Source: Myxococcota bacterium (lineage in GTDB: Bacteria > Myxococcota_A > Bradymonadia > UBA7976 > UBA1532). From it: a DNA stretch of 64,000 bases. The stretch is taken from the NCBI GenBank assembly GCA_023150895.1, contig JAKLJY010000028.1, forward strand, positions 1 through 64,000, given 5' to 3'. Shown in pieces: positions 59,449 through 64,000 of the stretch; the stretch's first letter is position 1; the number at the start of each line of letters is the position of its first letter. A model generated the notes under the pieces. The model was not told the origin of the DNA. It worked only from the letters and a program-made list of their open reading frames with translations, and searched no databases. The position numbers were made by a program, and so were the translations under genes.

Positions 59449-60483
59449 ATGACCGCCAGCGTCTACCCCACGGTTCCGGCCACGGACCCGAGCCTGCTCA
59501 GCAAGAAGGACTTCCAGACCGAGGTCGACCCGCGTTGGTGCCCCGGCTGCGGCGACTACTCCATCCTGGCGCAGGTGCAGCGCATCCTGCCCGAGCTCGG
59601 CATTCCGAAAGAGCAGATCGTCTTCATCAGCGGCATCGGCTGCTCGAGCCGGTTCCCGTACTACATGAACACCTATGGCATGCACTCCATCCACGGACGC
59701 GCGCCGGCCATTGCCAGCGGCGTCAAGACGCTGCGGCCCGGCCTGAGCGTCTGGGTGGTCACCGGGGACGGCGACGCCCTGGCCATCGGTGGCAATCACT
59801 TCATCCACGCCCTGCGGCGGAACATGGATCTCAAGATCCTGATGTTCAACAACCGCATTTACGGCCTGACCAAGGGGCAGTACAGCCCGACGAGCGAGCA
59901 GGGCAAGAAGACGAAGTCGAGCCCGGCCGGCGCGCCCGACTACCCCTTCAACCCGATCAGCGTGGCCCTCTCGGCCGAGGCGACGTTCGTCGCGCGCGCC
60001 GCGGACATCGACGCGAAGGGCCTGCCGGCGGTGCTCGAGCGCGCGGCGCGCCACAAAGGCAGCGCGTACATCGAGATTTATCAGAACTGCCCGATCTTCA
60101 ACGACGGCGCCCACGACTACCTCACCGACCGCAAGACGAAGGCCGAGCACGAACTGCGGCTCGAGCACGGCAAGCCGCTGCGTTTCGGGGCCAACGGCGA
60201 GAAGGGCATCGCCCTCGACACCCGCATGCAGCCCGTCGTCGTCGACGTCGCCACGTACGGCGAGGACCGCCTGCTGGTGCACGACGAGCAGAACGACTCC
60301 CTCGCCTACTTCCTCAGCCGCCTCGTCCACCCCGCGTTCCCGACCCCCGTCGGCGTCTTCCGCTGCGTCGAGCGCCCTTCCTACGAGCAGCTCGTCGAGG
60401 ATCAGCTCACCGCCGCCCGCGAGCGCAAGGTCGCCTCGGTGCAAGATGCCCTCGAGGCGGGGGAGACCTGGACGGTCGCCTGA
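59449..60483 (+). CDS. korB: 2-oxoacid:ferredoxin oxidoreductase, beta (TPP) subunit
   Basis: 344 aa. The Cys motif WCPGCGDYSIL (about 28-38) and GIGCSSRFPYY bind a [4Fe-4S] cluster. GDGDALAIGGNHFIHALRRN to LTKGQYSPTS holds the TPP/Mg motif (GDG ... NN). The C-terminal part is typical. It starts 37 nt after korA. Confidence 0.92.
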   Translation: MTASVYPTVPATDPSLLSKKDFQTEVDPRWCPGCGDYSILAQVQRILPELGIPKEQIVFISGIGCSSRFPYYMNTYGMHSIHGRAPAIASGVKTLRPGLSVWVVTGDGDALAIGGNHFIHALRRNMDLKILMFNNRIYGLTKGQYSPTSEQGKKTKSSPAGAPDYPFNPISVALSAEATFVARAADIDAKGLPAVLERAARHKGSAYIEIYQNCPIFNDGAHDYLTDRKTKAEHELRLEHGKPLRFGANGEKGIALDTRMQPVVVDVATYGEDRLLVHDEQNDSLAYFLSRLVHPAFPTPVGVFRCVERPSYEQLVEDQLTAARERKVASVQDALEAGETWTVA

Positions 60484-60534
60484 CACGCGAGTAAGACGCA
60501 CTGACCCGTCCCGTCCGGTCCGCTCGGAGGCTCC

Positions 60535-60897
60535 ATGTCCGATGCCTGGCTCGCCGCTCTCCTCTTCTTCGCGTTGTCGGTCTTCGTCGGCGCGTCGATG
60601 GTCTTCATCTCCTGGGTCTTGCGCGTCAAGGCCAGGGAGAACCCACCCACCCGCACGCTGACCTACGAGTGCGGCGAGACGCCGGTCGGCAACGCCTGGG
60701 TGCGTTTCCACCCGCGGTACTACCTCGTGGCCCTCGTCTTCGTCGTCTTCGACGTCGAGGTCGCGTTCCTCTTCCCCTGGGCGGTCGACGTGGCCGGCGC
60801 AGGCCTGGCCGGCATCGCGCAGGTCTTCGTTTTCGTCGGCATCCTGCTACTGGGGTGGGTCTACGCCCTCAAGAAAGGCGCGCTCCGATGGCAGTGA
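60535..60897 (+). CDS. nuoA: NADH-quinone oxidoreductase subunit A
   Basis: 120 aa with three membrane helices (about 6-27, 63-83 and 92-112). The loop TYECGETPVGNAWVRFHPRYY is the conserved NuoA segment with the Cys near the quinone cavity. It starts 52 nt after korB, with CGGAGG upstream, so the korAB and nuo genes are likely one transcript. Confidence 0.93.
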   Translation: MSDAWLAALLFFALSVFVGASMVFISWVLRVKARENPPTRTLTYECGETPVGNAWVRFHPRYYLVALVFVVFDVEVAFLFPWAVDVAGAGLAGIAQVFVFVGILLLGWVYALKKGALRWQ

Positions 60898-61592
60898 ACG
60901 AGAGCGAACGCAGCTTCCAGCACCCGCTCTACGAGGTGCTCGAGCGCTTCCCCGGCCTGGATCTCGCGACCACGCAGGTCGACAAGCTCCTGACCTGGGG
61001 GGCCAACAACTCGCAGTGGATCTTCCCGATGGCGACGAGCTGCTGCGGCATCGAGTTCATGGCCGCCGCCGCCAGCCTCGTGGACCTCGACCGCATGGGT
61101 TCGATCACCCGCGGCACCCCGCGTCAGTCGGACGTGATGGTCGTCGCCGGCACGATCACGGTGAAGATGGCCCCGCGCGTCAAACGTCTCTGGGATCAGA
61201 TGCCCGAGCCGAAGTGGTGCATCGCCATGGGCTCCTGCGCCATCTCGGGGGACTTCTACCGGGACATCTACTCGGTCATCCCGGGCATCGACGTGGCCAT
61301 CCCGGTGGACGTCTACATCCCCGGCTGCCCGCCCAACCCCGAGCAGCTCATGGCCGGCATGCTGCGCTTGCAGGAGAAGGTCAACCTCAAGCGGGCCGGC
61401 CTGTGGAGCCCGCCGGAGACGCGGCCCGAGACGCCGAAGACCATCGAGCCGGCCATCAAGCGCCTGCTGCATCAGGGCCGCGACCGCCGCATCGACGCCG
61501 CGCAGATCGATCAGGCGCTCTCCCTCGAGCTGCCCGTCGTCGACCTGCCGCCGCTGCCTGAGCCGGCACCCGAGAAAGGCGAAGACGAATGA
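60888..61592 (+). CDS. nuoB: NADH-quinone oxidoreductase subunit B
   Basis: 234 aa; ATG 60888 overlaps nuoA by 10 nt. The four Cys of iron-sulfur cluster N2 are present in [23 protein letters not shown] and [10 protein letters not shown]. The protein is longer than usual because of a 60-residue acidic and Pro-rich tail. Confidence 0.95.
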   Translation: MAVNESERSFQHPLYEVLERFPGLDLATTQVDKLLTWGANNSQWIFPMATSCCGIEFMAAAASLVDLDRMGSITRGTPRQSDVMVVAGTITVKMAPRVKRLWDQMPEPKWCIAMGSCAISGDFYRDIYSVIPGIDVAIPVDVYIPGCPPNPEQLMAGMLRLQEKVNLKRAGLWSPPETRPETPKTIEPAIKRLLHQGRDRRIDAAQIDQALSLELPVVDLPPLPEPAPEKGEDE

Positions 61593-62104
61593 CCCCCGCC
61601 GAAGAGAACGCCGCCCGCGAACAGGCCTTCCGCCGCCTGCTGCGCGAGCGATTCGGGGTCGAGGGCGAGGCCGACGCCCCCCTGCCGGACGACGGCGTCG
61701 TCGTCGATCGTGCGCATCACGTCGACCTCGCAAAGGCGCTGCACAAGGCCGGCTGGCAGCTCTACGTGACCTGCGCCGCGACCCACTTCCCCGCCGTCCC
61801 GGGCAAGAAGCCCACCGACGCGACCACCCCCGAGTGCTTCGAGGTCGCCACCGTGCTGCGCACCGTGGGGCCGGGCAGCCACACCGCGCGCTGGCGGGTC
61901 AAGCTCGCCGTGGGCGAGTCCCTGCCGACGCTGGTGCCCGTCTTCGTCGGCGCCGACTGGCAGGAGCGCGAACAATTCGACCTGGTCGGCGTGCACTTCG
62001 AGGGCCACCCGGACCTCCGGCGTCTGATGATGCCCGAGGACTGGGAGGGCCACCCGCTGCGCCGGGACTACGCCATCGACACCCCCCATGCGCCGTGGCG
62101 ATGA
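61589..62104 (+). CDS. nuoC: NADH-quinone oxidoreductase subunit C
   Basis: 171 aa; ATG 61589 overlaps the nuoB stop. The 30-kDa subunit signature is complete: [38 protein letters not shown]. It forms the peripheral arm together with NuoD. Confidence 0.93.
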   Translation: MTPAEENAAREQAFRRLLRERFGVEGEADAPLPDDGVVVDRAHHVDLAKALHKAGWQLYVTCAATHFPAVPGKKPTDATTPECFEVATVLRTVGPGSHTARWRVKLAVGESLPTLVPVFVGADWQEREQFDLVGVHFEGHPDLRRLMMPEDWEGHPLRRDYAIDTPHAPWR

Positions 62105-62116
62105 GGTGATCTCGAC

Positions 62117-63313
62117 ATGACTGCCATCGCCCGGGCGCGCGCGCCGCGCCCCGATCCCTTCCTGGACATCGACAGCTACGATCCCGAGGCCGACCTCATG
62201 GTCATGAACCTCGGACCGCAGCACCCCTCCACGCATGGTGTGTTCCGCGTCCTGCTCTATCTCGACGGCGAGATCATCATCAAGGCGGTGCCCTACCCGG
62301 GTTACCTGCACCGCGGCGTCGAGAAGCTCTGCGAGAAGCTGACGTATGCGCAGATCACGCCCATCGTGGACAAGAACGACTACGTGGCGCCCATGCTCAA
62401 CGAGCAGGCCGTCAACATGGCGTTCGAGAAGATGCTCGGCGTCGAGGTGCCACCCCGCGCGCTGCACATGCGGACGCTGCTCGCGGAGATTCAGCGCGTC
62501 GCCTCGCACCTGCTGTGGCTCGGCACCTTCGCCATGGATCTCGGCGGCGCCCTCGGCGGCGGCACGAGCGTCTTCATGTATTGCTTCCGCGAGCGCGAGG
62601 CCATCCTCGACCTCTTCGAGAAGCTGACGGGCTGCCGGTTCCACTACAACACGCACACCGTCGGCGGGCAGCGGCACGACATCCCCGCCGGCTGGGCGGC
62701 CGAGGTCCACCGCGTGCTGGGCGCCATCTCGGATCGCATCGACGAGTACGAGGCGATGCTCTCGCACCCCATCTTCCTGAAGCGCACGAAGGGGGTGGGG
62801 GTCATCGACGCGCAGCTCGCGCTCGAGCTCGGTCTGACCGGGCCGCTGCTGCGGGCGAGCGGGGTCGACCACGACCTGCGCCGCGACGCGCCGTATCACA
62901 TCTACGACCAGATCAAAGACCTGAAGGTCGCCGTCGAGAGTGACGGCGACTGCCTCGCCCGCTACAAGGTCCGCGTCGTCGAGCTGCGCGAGAGCATCCG
63001 CATCTCGCGGTTGCTGGTCGACAACGTGCCCGAGGGCCCCATCTGCGGCGGCCGCCCCATCAAGCAGCCCGGGCAGTTCAAGGCCAAGGCGGGGCAGGTC
63101 TACGTCGGCATCGAGACGCCCCGCGGCGAGCTCGGCACCTATCTCATCGCCGGCGGCGGCAAGATGGGCGACACCCCCTACCGCCTGAAGATCCGCCCGC
63201 CGAGCCTGCACGCGCTCGCGGTCGTGCCCTACGTCTTCCCGGGGCACTCCGTCAGCGACGCGGTGGCCATCCTGGGCAGCCTCGATCCCATCATGGGGGA
63301 GGTCGACCGATGA
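62117..63313 (+). CDS. nuoD: NADH-quinone oxidoreductase subunit D
   Basis: 398 aa. The 49-kDa subunit starts with LMVMNLGPQHPSTHGVFRVLLYLDGE, which contains the quinone-site His, and has GYLHRGVEKL and GGGKMGDTPYRLKIRPPS near the end. Quinone binds between NuoD and NuoB. ATG 62117 is 12 nt after the nuoC stop. Confidence 0.95.
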   Translation: MTAIARARAPRPDPFLDIDSYDPEADLMVMNLGPQHPSTHGVFRVLLYLDGEIIIKAVPYPGYLHRGVEKLCEKLTYAQITPIVDKNDYVAPMLNEQAVNMAFEKMLGVEVPPRALHMRTLLAEIQRVASHLLWLGTFAMDLGGALGGGTSVFMYCFREREAILDLFEKLTGCRFHYNTHTVGGQRHDIPAGWAAEVHRVLGAISDRIDEYEAMLSHPIFLKRTKGVGVIDAQLALELGLTGPLLRASGVDHDLRRDAPYHIYDQIKDLKVAVESDGDCLARYKVRVVELRESIRISRLLVDNVPEGPICGGRPIKQPGQFKAKAGQVYVGIETPRGELGTYLIAGGGKMGDTPYRLKIRPPSLHALAVVPYVFPGHSVSDAVAILGSLDPIMGEVDR

Positions 63314-64000
63314 GCGAGCTGATGCTCAATCCGTGGATTCGCGCCCTGTTCTGGGGCCTGGTGATGATCACCGGCGTCATGACCGTGACGGCCTGGTCGA
63401 CCTGGTTCGAGCGCAAGTTCGCCGGCCGCATGCAAAGCCGCATGGGCCCGACGCTCGTCGGCCCGCTCGGCCTGCTGCAGCCCATCGCCGACGCCTGCAA
63501 ACTGCTGCAGAAAGAGGACCTCGTCCCCGACTCCGCCGACCGCGCACTCTTCAACCTCGCCCCCGTCCTGACCGTGGGCTTCGCCATGGGCGTCGCGGCC
63601 GTGGTGCCTTTCACCCCGACGATGCTCGCGGCGGACCTCGACGTCGGCGTCCTGTGGCTGCTGGCGCTCTCGGGGCTGATGGTCTTCCCCACCTGGATGG
63701 GCAGCTGGGCGAGCAACAACAAATACTCGCTCATCGCAGCCATGCGGGCGGTCGCCCAGGGCATCTCGTACGAGGTCCCGATGGTGCTCGCCATCATGGT
63801 GCCGGTGATCATGACCGGCACGCTGAGCCTCTCGGACATGGTCGCCGACCAGCAGAAGAACGGCTGGCTCATCTACCGCCTGCCGCTGACGGGTCTCATC
63901 GCCTTCGTCATCTTCTTCCTGGCGAGCCTCGCCGAGGCCAACCGCATCCCCTTCGACATCCCCGAGGCCGAGAGCGAGCTCGTCGCCGGGCCGACGACCG
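63310..64000 (+). CDS. nuoH: NADH-quinone oxidoreductase subunit H (partial)
   Basis: The first 230 residues, from ATG 63310 (overlapping the nuoD stop) to the window edge. Membrane helices, ERKFAGRMQSRMGPTLVGPLGLLQPIADACKL and AEANRIPFDIPEAESELVAG are diagnostic of NuoH. It follows nuoD directly, without nuoE, nuoF or nuoG between them. Confidence 0.95.
   Translation, partial: MSELMLNPWIRALFWGLVMITGVMTVTAWSTWFERKFAGRMQSRMGPTLVGPLGLLQPIADACKLLQKEDLVPDSADRALFNLAPVLTVGFAMGVAAVVPFTPTMLAADLDVGVLWLLALSGLMVFPTWMGSWASNNKYSLIAAMRAVAQGISYEVPMVLAIMVPVIMTGTLSLSDMVADQQKNGWLIYRLPLTGLIAFVIFFLASLAEANRIPFDIPEAESELVAGPTT

Noticed and set aside
1-64000. tRNA or rRNA genes, CRISPR arrays, insertion sequences, phage or conjugation genes
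   Set aside because: No such structure, transposase, integrase or spaced direct-repeat array was recognised on reading the gaps and gene products. Small RNAs cannot be excluded by eye.

Overview
The window is GC-rich (roughly 70 percent by eye), densely packed chromosome from a Gram-negative bacterium. It has a TonB/ExbBD system with a TonB-dependent receptor, porin-like and barrel-like proteins, and many lipoproteins with Gly/Ala/Pro-rich linkers. It also has large exported proteins carrying thrombospondin-type-3, PKD and RTX repeats, many histidine kinases, and a Sec-type (clade II-like) nitrous oxide reductase. This combination suggests a myxobacterium-like deltaproteobacterium (Myxococcota or a relative); that placement is inference. 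No tRNA, rRNA, insertion sequence, CRISPR array or prophage was seen, and no gap between genes exceeds 300 bases.

Layout. 1-5636 (+): the end of an unknown gene, an exported unknown protein, a methyltransferase, a pseudo-receiver/patatin fusion, a D-glycerate 3-kinase-like P-loop kinase and two overlapping LuxR-type regulators. 5667-19815 (-): three giant exported proteins (1569, 1196 and 1944 aa) in one apparent operon, with a possible ECF-type promoter in front. 19984-23091 (-): a beta-propeller lipoprotein. 23345-29913 (+): TonB, ExbB, two ExbD, a TonB-dependent receptor and a beta-helix lipoprotein. 29956-33907 (-): a DUF2252 lipoprotein, a porin-like barrel, a PhoB-like regulator and PhoU. 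34011-38096: an amino-acid permease, a host-attachment-family protein and a hybrid histidine kinase. 38179-45531 (-): a nos operon in the order FAS1 lipoprotein, cytochrome c, nosZ, nosD, nosF, nosL, nosY, membrane protein. 45703-57375: secreted CAP, Cys-rich, YD-like and propeller-like proteins, gpmI with a GroES-like gene, a CHASE hybrid kinase and two tandem paralogous exported proteins. 57573-64000 (+): korAB followed by nuoA-B-C-D-H, running off the end.

The strongest candidate for something new is the phosphate-type locus at 29956-33948. The PhoB-like regulator has Glu where the phosphorylated Asp should be. No PhoR or Pst gene is nearby. Two promoters, before the regulator and before the DUF2252 lipoprotein, share an 18-bp Pho-box-like element with the same CGGT spacer, then exactly 10 nt, then CAGGCT, then 6 or 7 nt to the ATG. 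Both therefore look like Pho-type promoters of leaderless mRNAs. The locus converges on a dedicated TonB uptake operon, so phosphorus acquisition is a reasonable hypothesis for the whole 23-34 kb stretch.

Other points of interest are the giant-protein operon, a nos operon in which the cytochrome, the FAS1 protein and probably NosZ carry lipoprotein signals while NosL does not, and a complex I operon that lacks nuoEFG but follows a 2-oxoacid:ferredoxin oxidoreductase.
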